Assembly: GCA_026120185.1 (NCBI GenBank)
Contig: JANUWF010001815.1
Span: 806,001-870,000 of the forward strand
Source of the DNA: Voacanga thouarsii
Taxonomy: Eukaryota; Streptophyta; Magnoliopsida; Gentianales; Apocynaceae
Reading direction: 5' to 3'
Length of the DNA stretch: 64,000 bases
The notes beneath the pieces were generated by a model, which saw nothing but the letters and a program-made list of their open reading frames with translations, ran no database searches and was not told the origin of the DNA. Shown in pieces: positions 1-12,570 of the stretch (positions are counted from its first letter, which is position 1; each line of letters opens with the position of its first letter). The position numbers and the translations under genes are program-made.

Positions 1-582
1 AAACCCCATAAGTCAATCTGCCAATTATGCACTTAATGTAAAACCTTGTTAATATCCTTTTCTTCATCAACATGTTACATTGCAACAATCAAGTTGGAAC
101 GTTTTAGCTCCATGAAGGTAAGTTGTTACATTGCAGTAATCGAATGTTAAAATGCAGTAGGAAAGAAGCCATATTAGGTTACTAAAGGATGAAATCAACA
201 TACAATTAGAAATAAGGGGAAAATAGCTACCAAATGCCAACTTTTGTCCATGCTTGTCAAACTGTTAGACAAGTTTAACAACAATTTTAAATTTACTAAA
301 GTATGTCTACTATCTCAAATTTTTAATCTTTCTAGCATCTAAAATGCTTCAACATTCTCTTTGTCATATAATTCAAGCGATAAGTAAACATACCAACTCT
401 CTGTTTAATACCATATAGGTAGTTTTTAACTTTTAACACATTAAGATTTTTAAAGTTTGTCACCCTACTGGTCAACCTTTTAGGAGTGAAAGAATGTAAA
501 GTTATTCCTAGGTCCTTTATTGATCAAACCAGCATAATAGAAATACACACAAATTTGAAGTCTTCTTTGTTAAGGTTGATTA

Positions 583-2010
583 CTATGTGCATGGATGTCT
601 AGAAAGAAAAATATATAAATAACTACAACCAGAAACCAGCACTACAACCAGAAACCAACTTACCACTGCATTGGCAATACGAGAGTTGGAAAAACTTCCA
701 TTAGCATCCATGTAACATTTCTTGAACATTTGTACACGAATTGGGGAATGGCCTTGCTCCTCTGTCTGAATCATTCAATATAGTTTATTAATTACTAACA
801 AGCATTGAAATTAACACTTGAAATTGGAGCAAATTTTAAATTTACCATTTCTGCACGAATTTGACAATGCGACTTCTTCCCTGTCCTATGATTCATGTTC
901 TTCATGTTCCTATTCCTTTTGTTCTTTTCCGACAATACCTGTTTTTTTTTTTTTAACAGCAATAGATTTACATTACATTAGTCCATATAAAAATACAAAA
1001 TTTCCAGAAACAAAGCCTGAATTTTTCTATCAAACAAAAATAGGCTTGCCCATGATTTGAATTGCATTCAAAGCCAATGATGAAGCCCACCATTGTAAAA
1101 ACCCAATCAAAGACTGAAAGTAGGAAGAGAGTCAGAAAAATGCTGCTTTTCCTATAGTCGAAGGAAGTAGTCATACCTTCCCATCTGGTGAAGCCCACCA
1201 TTGTATGAGATTAGTCCATTGACTTTGTAATACACGTTCATTAGTACATGGAATTTGGTTTTAAATGTCTTTTTCTGGATCATACTAGTCATGTTTCAGT
1301 GACGATTTTCAATTCCTTCACTTTATTCCGATTGACCATAGGATAGTGGGCTTAAGACCAGGTTGTACATTAAATTTCTCCTGCATATGGACAGAAAAAT
1401 GCAAAACTGAAATAGATATTACAATATAACACTAGATCCTATAAATAGGTAGCATAGAACAATGTAAATACCATCACAACATTAAACATCTCATCCTTGT
1501 TTCCTTTTGGAATCTGACACCATGTCTTCATATCAATTGGAGCATACCTTCCATTCCTTGCTATTATTCCCAGATATTCAGACAATTTACAACGGTTCAT
1601 TCCAACTGGCTGTCCAAACATGTTGAATTCAATATCCAATGGCTTAGCAATTTGAGGGCAGCCCCAAAGTGCTTTCATATAAGTTGGACCCCTCTTGCGA
1701 ATAGGCATACTGCTTCCATTACTTGCTTCTCCTATAAAAAGCATACATTTAATATATTACGTAGTAACAAAATTTACAAACCATATGAGAAAACACTACA
1801 ATATGCTATACCTTGATCTTCACTTTAGTGCATGCTACATGGATCATTGGTAGTTAAATGTTCAACTTGATGATCTTCATTACAGGGGACATTACATTGT
1901 TCATTTGCAGTGTTCAGTTCAACCTCTTGTACAATAGACTCATTGGTTTGGCCATCAGCTTCATGGTTTGGTGGATTGGTGTTTCTTCTTCTTCCCCTAT
2001 TTCTTGCCAT
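583..2010 (-). CDS. CACTA second gene with Transposase_24 (PF03004)-like domain, spliced, 3' end unresolved
   Basis: A likely start is at 2010 (protein begins MARNRGRRRN, basic then acidic). The next exon, ending near 1439, carries the family core: RGPTYMKALWG, then FNMFGQPVGMN and YLGIIARNGRYAPIDMKTW. A small exon near 1180 reads QWWASPDGK. An exon at about 836-935 is rich in Lys, Asn and Arg and ends at a GTAAAT donor. The exon at about 662-765 reads EEQGHSPIRVQMF and ends at a GTAAGT donor. These blocks match the order of the PF03004 domain of plant CACTA proteins (TNPA-like or Ptta/En/Spm protein). Such proteins are thought to bind subterminal repeats and assist the transposase. Exon limits are read by eye; the last exon may extend to the left of 583. 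Confidence 0.6.
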
Positions 2011-2371
2011 CGACTGAAGAATATTGAAACAGAAAAGCATACATTAGGAACCGTCAAAGTAGCATAGTCTACACTATACAAGTGACTATGAAGCATTATC
2101 AAGCATTATTTTAAATTTCTTACAAATACAAATTTCAACTTAGAAGCATTATCAAATGGCCCATACAACATTGCCCTATTTGAATTGCATTAACGAATAG
2201 CCAGAACAAAGTTGTAAAGATTGTTCAGCCATTCGTACAGAATATGTAACTGCCAACCATGTTATTACATTTTCCAAAATATAAATAAATATCCAAAATG
2301 TTAAAGTGTTGAGCTTCCAAATTACAAATAACAGAGAAAAAACTAAGCCAGCTATGCAAATAAGGATCTTA

Positions 2372-5300
2372 TTAAGTAGGCATCAGATCAACTTCAGCCC
2401 CTTCACAAACCCAGCTAACTTCCTCACCATCAAAATCCACTTGAATATTGAAAGTTTCACTTTGCAAATGCATCTCAACATCGACTAGGGATCCCATGTT
2501 ATACATAGGTCTAGGGGTTGTGCCTATAACGATATGCCAATTATTTTCAATCGAGTCGTCAACATAAAACACTTGTGTTGCTTGAGAAGAAAGAATGAAA
2601 GGCTCAGAATGGGACCTCACATTAGTGAAATTAGCCAGTGTAAAGCCCTCAGCATCTTGTTTCAACCTTTTTCCCATTGCACCCAATCATATTTGAACAA
2701 CACAACTCTACGACCATCTGTATAATCTAGCTCAATCACGTTTGTTAAAGTCCCATAATAAGACACATTACCATATATCATATTTTGGTCCCTAACGCTT
2801 GAAAAACTAGCTATTTTGCATTAACAGAAATGCCACTATTTTGAGTTTTCCTTTTACGTTCAACTTCTCTAGTATGAAACTGAAAACCATTCACTATGAA
2901 CCTATCATATTGAAGTCCAATCTGATTTGGTCCTCTAGCTAGATGCTTCAAATCTTTCAAAATTATATCATCATCATTCAATTGTAATGCCTTCACCTGG
3001 GAAATTGACAAGAGTCAGGAAAGCTTAAGCATCGATAAAGTATAAATGGAGCATACCAATTCAGATGAACTTACATAATTGCAAAACTAGTTCGTAAAGT
3101 CTTCACTATGGATACACTCAATTTCATGCAAACTTGCACGAGGATGACTTTGCACCACTAGTCGATGATGTTGGCTACAAACACATACTATGCATTAATT
3201 TGGATTGGCTTCATGGGTACTAATGTAATGTAGAATATAAGTCATTTATCTTCTACTTACTTAATGTAAGGTTTTACAAAGTCAGAATTAAATAACACAT
3301 ATTGGTGGGCTTTCTTCAATGTTTCCTCATCAAATTTTGTAGGTACTCCTTTTCCAAGTGGACATCCAGTGGTTGAAAAAATATCTAACCCAGCATAGGA
3401 ATTAGTTTCATAATCCTCATTCCTACTTGTTCGGTTGAACTTTGTCTCGACATAATCAGTGAGATATAATAAGCAAAACGTCAAACATTCCTCAGCTAGG
3501 TACCCTTCAGCAATAGAACCTTCTGGACGGCTCCTATTATGAACATAGGACTTTAACGTGCTCAAATACCTATTAAACTTGAACTTTCACAAATTAGTTT
3601 AAATGCCATTGATGTACATTTTTAAAATTGCAATCGAGAATAGTATAAATATCATAAGAAATGCCAGAAACATATACCTTTCTATAGGATACATCCAATG
3701 ATAATGAACTGGCCCAGCTATCCTAACTTCAGTAGCTAAATGGATAGTTAGATGTATCATGATACTGAACGTCGATAGAGGGAAGACCCTCTCTAACTCA
3801 CAAAGAATAACTGCAATATCTTTCTCTAATTGAAACACATCATTTGGATAAATCTCATTAGAGCACAACTTTCTAAAGTATCTACTGAGCTTTATCAAAG
3901 AATAGTGAATAGACTTAGGTAAAACTCTTCTTAGAACTATTGGCAACAATTGTTGCATCAAGATATGATGGTCATGGCTTTTTAGTCCAGAAAGCTTAGG
4001 TGGATTAAGTTGAACACACCTAGATAAGTTCGCAGCATATCCGTCGGGTACTTTTACACCTCTTAAAGTCTTGCAAAGTGTCATTTTCTCCTTCTTACTT
4101 AGAACAAATGAAGCCGGTGGTAAATAAACTTTACCATTGTCCTTCTCAATAGGATAAAGATCCAATCGAATACCCATATCCTTTAAGTCAAGATGTGACT
4201 TAAAGTCTCTTTTCTTATCTATTTCTAATAATATAGCACATATAGATTCAGAAACATTCTTCTCAATATGCATTACATCAAGATTATGGTGCATTAAATT
4301 ATCTTTCCAATACGGTAGCTTGAAGAAGATACTTTATTTTTTCCAATTATAGGACAATTGTTCGTTATCATTGACTGTCCTTCCAAATTTGATTTGTTTT
4401 CCCTCCAACTCATTCAATATCATATCCACATTCAATTTAGGCAGTGGCCTTCTATGTTCTTGCTAACCATCAAATGATTGTGCATCCTTTCGAAAATGAT
4501 GACTAGAAGACAAAAACCTACGATACCCCATATAGCAATGTTTGTCACCATTCTTCAACCACTATGATTTTGTTTCCTTATGACAAATAGGACAAGCTAG
4601 CTGCCCTTTATTGCTCCACCCAGATAAATTTGCATAACCTAAAATATCACTAATTGTCCACAATAATGCCGCACGTAGTTGAAAATTCTGGTTAGAAGAT
4701 GCATCAAATGTTGGCACGCCTACATCCCATAACTCTTTCAATTCCACAATTAGATGTTGTAAATAAACATCAACATTGTTACCTAGCACAGATGGACCAG
4801 GTATCAACAATGCCAATATGAAATATGGTTACTTTATACATATCCAAAGGGGTAAGTTGTAAGGCATGAGTGTTATAGGCCAAGTACTATGAGCAACATT
4901 TATATTTTTAAATGGATTAAAACCATCAGATGCTAATCCCAACCTCATATTACGGATATCTTTTGCGAAATTTGAATGCAGACTGTCAAACGCTTTCCAA
5001 GCAAGTGAATCAGCAGGATGCCTCATACAACCTTCATCTGTGCGACCTTCTGCATGCCATCTCATAGAAGCTGAAGCCTTGGTTGACATGAGTAAACGTT
5101 GCAATCGAGGCTTCAAGGGAAAATGCCACAAAACTTTCTTTGAAATCTTCCTCTTCTCACCTATTGGGTCATTTTCATAATTGATCTACCTAGACTCTTT
5201 ACACGTTTCACACTCCTTCCACCCTTCTTTGTCCCCCCAGTATAATGTACAATTATTAGGACAAGCATATATTTTTTCATAGCCTAAGCCCAGTTATTTC

Positions 5301-5895
5301 GTTAATTTTTCAGCTTCATAAAAAGATTTAGGAAGTTCTACACCCTCAGGAAAGGCTTCTCTCAACAAATCAAGTAGCATATCAAAATATTTGTTTAACC
5401 ACTTCCCTGTACACTCAAATGAAGTAATCGAATGATGAAAGCAAGTTTGGAGAATTTCTTACAACTTGGAAATAGTTCATGTTGAAAGTCGTTAATAAGT
5501 TTGTAAAATTTTTCAACATTTGGGGATGGCATATTACTTTCTTCATCTATATTTCCACTAGGTGGGACTCCAAAAGCATCATGCAACATTACTCCCATGT
5601 CATCAGGCATATTAACTACATTATCCGCGATGTCAGTTGAATTCGATGTAGATAAACTAGAACTAAAGAGTTCTCTATGCGCTATCTAATATGTATACCC
5701 CTTAATAAACCCCATAACAATCAAATGCTCCCTTTTCTCATCTTTTTTTCTCATTACTCTATTTCCACATCTCAAACATGGACACAATATCATTCCATTT
5801 AAACTTGCATTGTTCATTACAAAGTTTAAAAACCTTTCAACTCCGTTTTGATATTCAGTGGTATTCCTTGGAAGTTTCATCCAACCCTTATCCAT
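2372..5895 (-). pseudogene. TNPD-type CACTA transposase, broken
   Basis: The start codon at 5895 opens the transposase-associated domain (PF13963): MDKGWMKLPR, then CPCLRCGNRVM. The Transposase_21 domain (PF02992) follows in 5131-4562, with MRWHAEGRTDEGCMRHPADS, NMRLGLASDGFNPF and GYANLSGWSNKGQLACPICH. DUF4218 (PF13960) is at 4294-3257 (PVHYHWMYPIERY, RPEGSIAEGYLAEECLTFC), and DUF4216 (PF13952) is at about 3011-2372 (INGFQFHT-type block, then GFTLANFTNVRSHSEPFI). This is the full domain order of plant CACTA TNPD, which cuts and joins the element ends. The frame is lost several times: near 5395, between 4829 and 4816, near 4294-4562, and at 2811 where an in-frame TAG is followed by the continuation in another frame. 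Some breaks could be introns, but 2811 looks like a frameshift. Confidence 0.85.
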
Positions 5896-6042
5896 ACCTA
5901 TGAAATCCAAATCAAATGGCAGAAGATCAATTTGAGCAATCCTAATGAGTTTACTGAAAAGAAATACAAAAAATATATATATAAAATAATACAACATTTC
6001 TAAAATGGTAGAACTCCTAAAAGTATCTAACACGCAATTCAA

Positions 6043-7560
6043 AATACTATAGTATGCAATTCCTGAAAATGGTTAAATGCCATAGTACACAATTCCTGAA
6101 ACAAATGACTACTGAAAAGCATATCTTTTGAAATACCACTCCAAATGACTCCAAATTTGTACCAAAGTGCTCCTAAGATCCTTAGCTATATCTAAATGAA
6201 TTCCATTTTATTAATATAGAATCAACACAGAATTTCTGGGGTAAATCAGTCTAGCTTTTACCATGATTTAACCATTTTCTTCACAAAATAACATTATCCA
6301 TTTACATTCAACTAATCTTAGTACTTATACAATACTTAATCTTTCATTTTTCATCTTAACATCCCTTTAATTCTCTGATTTTTAGACTTAAAAAACTCAG
6401 CATATTCATATTTAACAACACAAAATCAACAGCCATCAACCACAATAACAATATCTCATTTTTCCTTCAACAATTTATTTTCATTCCCTTTCCATCTTCA
6501 TTCTTTGCAGCCATGAACAGCTATCTAAACCGCCATTAAAACACCTTCATACACCATATAAAGCACATCATATAGCTCCTTAAATTAGCCAGCACACACA
6601 ATAGCCCCAAAACATAGCCATTTTCTAAGCATATGTCAAATACCAAACATATTACCCTTAATTAAATTCATAGAAATCCTCCAGTACGTATTTTCCGGTA
6701 AACCAAAATTCAGATTATGCCCCAAAAAAAAAAAAAGACAGAGAGCAACTGGGTTATCTCTGAATTTGTAATCCATTTAATCTGAGTTTGTAATGCATAA
6801 CTTATTAATTAGCGAACATATATAGCAGCATACTCCACACTCCAGGAACAAAACAACGTTGAACCAAAGCCGAAGATGTTGAACACAAAATTAGGAATAG
6901 AATATTCTAGAACTGGGGCATGTACAAGTTCAAGTCATGTATCTGTCATAAGCAAGAAAAAAGAGATCACACTGCACCATGAATAAATAATAAAAAGTCC
7001 TTCCCAATCATGCCATAAGGCTATTTAGCATATTATGCAGTCAAACATGTACTTTCTCAATTTAAAATCACAAGAAGTTCAAAACACACTTTTTACCCTA
7101 GACAAGTAAAATACCCCTTATACACAGAACCACACTTTAAAAGTATATGTGCAGGGATTTCTAGCAGATTATTTCCGAAAAATGTAAATTCAGATTATGC
7201 CCAAAAAAAATCCTATTCACAACTGGGTGTTCAATCGGTTGGTAAATCTATCAGCTCACAGTTGGGTGTTCAATCGGGTGGTCACCAGTCGATTTACTGG
7301 CAGACAGCCAAAGCACTTCACACAACAGCAGTGGCCTTCACCCGGGTTGAAGAAGAAACAGAGATCATCGACTTGGAGATGAAGGACATTAACAGCGATA
7401 GAGGGGGTTTAATTGGGTGTTTAGTTGGGACAATGGTAGTGGTTTAATGGCAGACGTACAACTGTCTCTTCACACAGTAGAAGCAGTAGACCAGTTGAAG
7501 AAGAAATAGAGATCGATCGACATGGTGAAGGACACAGTGTTTGAGAGGGGTTTTGATGTG
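6043..7560. other. CACTA 5' region, no gene seen
   Basis: About 1.5 kb lies between the transposase start and the subterminal repeats. It is AT-rich with no convincing protein. It holds two imperfect internal duplications. The block ATTCAGATTATGCCC followed by an A-run occurs at about 6709 and 7188, each with a nearby AACTGGG. A block around TTGAAGAAGAAA-AGAGATC occurs at about 7347 and 7496. GTTGGGTGTTCAATCGG is also repeated at about 7225-7280. The short plus-strand ORFs here are by-products of these repeats. Confidence 0.5.
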
Positions 7561-7640
7561 AAAAAAAAAATAAAGAAAAACTCACTCATTTTTTAGGAAA
7601 AATCCTAAAAGGGTGCCTTTTTCTTCTTTACACAATCAAA

Positions 7641-7844
7641 GTGTCAGGAAAGATATAGGATCTTTCGTGACACCACAATTTGTCATAATCGAATATCAGT
7701 ATAAACCAATTTATTAAAACTATGTCGTTTTGATTTTATTATAATGACATGAATAAACCTAATGTTATTATAAATATTATATTATGATATTTTTTAAAAA
7801 ACTTCATAAAAGAGGTGTCACGAAAGCCTATGTTTCTTGTAGTA
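7641..7844. repeat. CACTA subterminal repeats and right terminal inverted repeat
   Basis: GGTGTCACGAAAG at 7814-7826 is matched by its inverted copy CTTTCGTGACACC at 7662-7674 and by a degraded direct copy GTGTCAGGAAAG at 7641-7652. The terminus TTTCTTGTAGTA is at 7833-7844. Dense short repeats in both orientations next to the terminus are typical of CACTA elements, where they bind the element's own DNA-binding protein. Confidence 0.7.
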
Positions 7845-7915
7845 TGGGGAAGAGATGAGGATAGTGCCCCCTATTACTCAGGGATGGTAACATGGGTGTT
7901 GCTGGACGTCGTCAC

Positions 7916-9643
7916 TATTAGTGTTATGCCCTAAAGGCATTTACTTGTACGTTATATATGACACATTTTATTTTAATAAAAGGCATTATTTATCTTACAG
8001 TTTCTTTTGTTTACTTTTATGTAATATAACTATTAGATAAAGTCCTTAGTACAATATTGTGTTAAGAAAATCATGATTGAGATCATGATATGAGATTTTT
8101 ACTACATTGTATAGTGTTAGTACTTAAATAGTCCCTAGTCGTAGTATTAATGAGATAGGACATCATTAATGCATTAAGACTAGCATGTGTTAGACTTCCT
8201 GATTTAATCAGGCAGTGGTTCTCATATCCGTGAGTATTGAGATACTCAAAGTTAACACATGGATACTTGTTAATGGAATAAGTACATTGGATGGCCTAGC
8301 TATGAAAAAATCACATGGATAACTATTTAGTGCCAGTGATATAATCTCAATATAGCAAACATGCAAGTATCCTTAGACTTGAGATCTCCAAGGTACTTTG
8401 TTTACTGAGCACTGTGCTTTAATTCCAATCTCTGGAGCCAGATCAAGGGCCGCCTATGGGATGGATATTGGGTACATTATGAGGTAAACGAAAGTAGTTA
8501 AGAGGGTCAATAAAGGATTCACCACTCCTAATAGTAGGAACGAATATCTCACAGCCACTTGTAGGAATTACTACTCAAGAAGTCCTTGGCCAAGGCGTTT
8601 GTGTATTAGAAATAGTTCCAATTGATACACATCTAGAGTAGTGGATTCCTGATACAAGTATTATTATATTCGGGCCAGAATTAATATATATTCTGAAGGG
8701 AGTTGGCACTAATTCCATACTCCAAACCGAATGAGATATTGTATGGTGCAAGGAGTTAATTACACTGTAGTTTGTTATTGAATGGTTCATGTCAAGCCAC
8801 TTAACTTCCTGGACTCTTGGGTGGTCATGATGTGTTGCTAGATACCACTCATGTTCTGGGAATATGGGTTTATTAATTCATGAATTAATAAACCAATCCT
8901 GATTAGAATCAATGTGATTAATTCTAATTGATTATAGATTATTAATCTCAAAGACGTTTGGATTAATTCATGTTCGCTACCAATTGACTGGGAAACCTAA
9001 TAGGTCACACACAATAGAGGATTATATACTCAAGATGTTATTTGATAACATAGTGGGGTTAATTGAGAGAAAGAGAATGAGTTGTGGCCAAATTTTAATT
9101 AGTTATAATTTATGGTCCAAATTGTAATTTTGAGAACTTGACGTTTCTAATTACAATTAGGGAATTCTAATTGTTTTAGAATTTCAGATTTTCAGTGGAT
9201 TTTCATGATATATAATACATATATGCACGAAACCCTAATATAGGGTGATTCACACGAAAAACCCTAGGATACACGACACCATCTCTTCTCTTCTCTTTCT
9301 CGTTTTTCTAAAAAACAAGAATAGCCGCCATTTTTTTCTACTCGAATAGAAAATCTTAGTGTTTGAGTGTATCCTCTGTGTGGATTTCTATTAGAGATAA
9401 TCACACACAGTGATTATACTAGTTGGACATTCAACTCTCATGGTGTTTGATCAAAAGGATTGCTAAATCATGCCTCGACTTGAAGAAGGAAAATTTTATT
9501 TTCCACACGATCAAAGAAAGGTAAAAAGCTATTACCTTTGTTCTCTTTATGTCTTGTTTTCCACACATATGTGGTTCCTGGGATAGTATCTTGTTTTATT
9601 TTTCTGCTGCGCCATATATGATATGCGTGAAAGATACCCAACA
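7916..9643 (+). mobile_element. Solo LTR, 1728 bp, family shared with 56937-58619
   Basis: The sequence runs from TATTAGTGTTATGCCC to ATACCCAACA. It is flanked by GTCAC (7911-7915) and GTTAC (9644-9648), a 4-of-5 match to a 5-bp target duplication. It is non-coding and aligns along its length to 56937-58619, for example GGATGGATATTGGGTACA and AAGTCCTTAGTACAA. No primer-binding site or polypurine tract adjoins it, so it is best read as a solo LTR; the first base pair is TA instead of TG. A Ty1/copia origin is likely from the terminal bases but is not proved. The right half contains a TATATAATACATATA stretch (about 9208-9222) and AAACCCTA boxes that could be its promoter. Confidence 0.7.
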
Positions 9644-9741
9644 GTTACTGTAGGATCAAATGCTCCTCGTAAAGCCCGAACTGTAGGCCGATCGGAGGAA
9701 TCTGATGAAGGCCCTGAGGATTGCTGTTGAGAATTAGACAT
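9644..9741 (-). pseudogene. Start of a gag-like ORF, cut by a solo LTR
   Basis: A minus-strand start at 9741 opens a Ser/Gln-rich N-terminus (MSNSQQQSSGP) 40 bases downstream of a primer-binding-site-like motif. If the solo LTR at 7916-9643 and one target copy are removed, the frame continues into 7915-7874 before a TAA. Position and composition suggest the N-terminus of a retrotransposon gag or polyprotein. No conserved domain can be seen in so short a piece. Confidence 0.4.
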
Positions 9742-9780
9742 AATGCATCCTGAATGCAATTGCATGCAACAACTACCTTT

Positions 9781-9800
9781 GGTCCCACTGGGCATGCCAA
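9781..9800 (-). promoter_or_regulatory. Primer-binding-site-like motif
   Basis: The minus strand reads TTGGCATGCCCAGTGGGACC just downstream of the end of an LTR-like region and 40 bases before the gag-like start. This form (TTGGC..GCCCAGTGGGAC) is seen after the 5' LTR of many plant LTR retrotransposons as the tRNA primer site. The priming tRNA is not assigned here. Confidence 0.5.
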
Positions 9801-9865
9801 TTTATATTGCCTTACGAAAAGGGAAGCCGATGGAACTGTCAATCGGCTACTCTTTCGATGAACAT

Positions 9866-11395
9866 TGATGTGTTTGGATTTAGGTATAAAAATCATATAA
9901 AAACTAAGCACATTCCCAATCAAGTTTAAATTAAAACGTTAATCCCAAATTACACATGTGAGCAAGCATACTCATCATTAACATAGCATAGGGTTCAAAT
10001 GAGTGTCGATCCTCAAGGAACAAGTATACATTAATCCCTTTTCTTTCATTGTTTAATCGACTCAACAAAGTTAAAATGAAATAAAATAAAACAAAATAAA
10101 ATAAAAATATATACATGTCAATGATGGAGAAGTATGTAACTCAAACCTTTATTTCGACAAACATGACTTTAAAAGACCTAATCATTATCATAACTCATTA
10201 TTCTCTTGGTATCATGAAGAATTAATATAGACTCACTTCTTTTCCAATCCATGAAATCACTACCTTCTAAATAAATTAGCATCACATTCTTGTCTCAACT
10301 AATCCACCTAAAAGATTTATTAACCATAATCCTTTAATTAAATTTCCATTCCTGGCAAACTTAAAACATGAAATCAATCAACGAATCCATTCCTGGCAGA
10401 CATCAATTAACCTTTAATTACTAGTTTTTATCAATTAACCTCTTTTCCAAGCAAGTTAAGAGACAACCAATATAAAACTATTAAATTGAAACCACCATCA
10501 ACCCCTTTTCCAAGGAGGTTAATGGAAATAAATAACCAAATAATCTCGTAATGCACCCAAGTAATTAAATACCAAGAAGAACAATCAATTAATCAAAAGA
10601 TCAAATAACTCTAAAAATCATGAATATCTAAAATAATGTTGAATTACAATAAAACAATTAACATATCATTGTTCAAAGAAAACAAAGTAAAAGAAAGCAC
10701 TCATAGACAAGCCTCCTTCTTCTTCCTTTGAAGACCTTCTTGCACAACTCTCCTTGAATTAAAGAATTCATCCTTTGATTTGAGTGATTTTCTATGATAA
10801 TCTATGAATTCTCTCCTTTTCCCTTGTGTTTTCCGTCTATTTATAGGTTTAGAAAGTGCCTAAACTCGTTGGTGTAAGGTTCATGGCCTAGTAGAAGTAG
10901 AAAGATACTAAAATTCTACAAATTACCAAAAACCACATGCAAAAATCAAAATCCTGTCTTTTCCTCAGAGCACAACTGACGCCGCATTGGCTGCTGGAGC
11001 CGGCACCAGTTGTGTTATGTTTCTTCCATTATTCGCTGATTTTTTTCTTGATTTTAGCACAATGTTGTCCAGAGTGCAGCCGGCACCGCCTTGGCTACTG
11101 GAGCCGGCATCGGTTCAGTTCTGTCCTAGTCTGTTTCAATAATTTTTTGTCGCTTCGAAGTTTGTGTCATTAGCATATGGCCAGCACCAGTTCGTATGTC
11201 CTATCCAGCGCCGCCTTAGTTCTGTTTTCACGACGTTTTTACTTTGTTTTACCCCTAAAATCTAAAATAATGAACAAAATACCTTTCCAATGGTAAAATC
11301 TCAAATATGAAGGAATATGACTAGTTATTGAACAAAATATATCACAAAAGAACCTCAAATAACTAGAAAAAACATGACTAATTTAGCCCCTATCA
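9866..11395 (-). mobile_element. Solo LTR A of the Athila-type family, 1530 bp
   Basis: On the minus strand it runs from TGATAGGGGCTAAATTAGTC to ACACATCA and is flanked by a perfect 5-bp duplication AACAT (9861-9865 and 11396-11400). It matches the LTRs of the Athila element at 28275-39905 and the solo LTRs at 20890 and 40597. A GC-rich block at 10966-11220 contains GCCGGCACC-type motifs. No internal region adjoins it, so it arose by LTR-LTR recombination. Confidence 0.9.
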
Positions 11396-11621
11396 AACAT
11401 AAATAGTCCGATGGAAAGATGAATAGGTGAGTTGAACCTTTTAAAAGACGTGTGTTTCTTGAACTTACTATAGAAATGGTCCAAGAAAGCAGAAATATTG
11501 CATACGAAAGCGAAGTATGACTAAAAACAGTGTATTTTGATTGAGATGATGAACAAATGCAATAGTATTGGACTTTGAAATCAAAGCAACATAAAAATAG
11601 AAAGCTGGTAATCAAAGGAGT

Positions 11622-11705
11622 AAGGAAAAACTATAAAGAAAATGTAAACAAAGCTATAAACAAAGCCATAAAGAAAGCCGTAAGGAAAGCTATAAAGAAA
11701 ATGTA
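11622..11705 (+). repeat. Short minisatellite, about 13-bp unit
   Basis: Six or so degenerate copies of a unit close to AAAGCTATAAAGA lie head to tail (TATAAAGAAAATG, TATAAACAAAG, CATAAAGAAAG and so on). They sit inside the LTR-like remnant on the left flank of the viral array. Confidence 0.6.
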
Positions 11706-12053
11706 GAAAAAGAATTGAAAACTAGAAGAAATTTGGTAGTTCTGTTGTGGCGATTGTTGTTGGATTCTTCATTCTGGGGTTCCTTGCACATTTTATGCTT
11801 GATGCGGCGTGGTTGCCAACTATTTAAACATGGAGAAAATCTCGCTTCATGGCCCGTCCTTAGCGGTTAGGGATAGTAGTCCTCTGCCAATCGTGCCGAG
11901 ATCTGGGGAATCGACTCATCGGTTCTTGGTTCTGATGTTGACCGAGTACATCGGTTGAAGATTTTCTTGACGTCATCGTCTACTTGGCAGAATTCATATC
12001 GGCTTCGACTAAAAGTAACTATTGCAACGGATTGGCTAAAGATGACGTCAACG

Positions 12054-12570
12054 CATAGAAAATATAGCTAGATTAAAACAACTATTACAAAATTTATTAA
12101 AACAAAAAATATATATATTTAGCTTTGATCCTACTTTAGAAACTCATGTGAGAAAGATTAAGCAAATTTGTACTACATTACCTAACTTACAATTACCCTC
12201 TGAAACAGATGCCTCTGAAAATTATTGAAGTGGAGTTTTAAAGAAAAAAGCTGAAGATAAAGAATTAATATGTAGATATTGTTCAGGTACTTTTAATGAC
12301 ACAAAAAAAAGATATCATATTAATGAAAAAGAATAATTAGTTGTTGTTAAGAGTTGCCAAAAATTGTATCACTTTTTATTGCCCAAATGATTTTTATTGC
12401 GAATAGATATTACTAAAGTTAAAGCTTTTATAAGAAACAATTTACCATCTAAGCCTGAATATAAAAGATTAATTAGATGGAAAACTTTATTAGCTGAATA
12501 TCAAATTGATATTGAGCTTATCAAGACTAATAAAAATATTTTAGCAGATTTTTTAACCAAGGATGGATAG
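12054..12570 (+). pseudogene. Caulimovirid RNase H C-terminal part, copy A
   Basis: Homology to copy B starts at CATAGAAAAT (12054). The RNase H catalytic region is recognisable (DASENY), but the expected Trp codon after it is TGA, and a block of about 27 bases present in copy B just before DAS is missing. Further stops follow. The frame recovers to end LADFLTKDG with TAG at 12568-12570, overlapping the start of the next ORF by 8 bases. The upstream RT is absent, so this is the truncated left end of the array. Confidence 0.75.

Larger units (their letters stand above)
1..7844 (-). mobile_element. CACTA (En/Spm-like) DNA transposon, left end outside the window
   Basis: The stretch holds two minus-strand transposon genes in the usual CACTA order: a TNPD-type transposase (2372-5895) followed by a second gene with a Transposase_24-like domain (583-2010). 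The right end at 7833-7844 reads TTTCTTGTAGTA. This is the complement of the CACTACAAGAAA terminal inverted repeat with one change in the outermost bases (TAGTA for TAGTG). Subterminal copies of GGTGTCACGAAAG lie just inside it. The matching left end and 3-bp target duplication are not in the window. Positions 1-582 show no coding signal and are probably the element's 3' region. Frameshifts in TNPD make autonomous activity unlikely. Identification as CACTA is secure; the exact right boundary is slightly less so. Confidence 0.85.
7845..12053 (-). mobile_element. LTR retrotransposon fragment (LTR, primer-binding site, gag start), interrupted by two solo LTRs
   Basis: On the minus strand an LTR-like region starts at about 12053 (TGCGTTGACGTC) and ends near 9801. 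It is followed by a primer-binding-site-like stretch at 9781-9800 and a short coding start at 9741. This LTR region is interrupted at 9866-11395 by one solo LTR and the coding start at 7916-9643 by another. The fragment ends where the CACTA element begins at 7844, so the internal region is lost. The lineage is unclear. The interpretation rests on the primer-binding-site motif and on the way both insertions can be removed cleanly at their target duplications. Confidence 0.5.

Noticed and set aside
7197..7447. Two overlapping plus-strand ORFs
   Set aside because: Caused by local duplications in the CACTA 5' region; no homology to any family I know.
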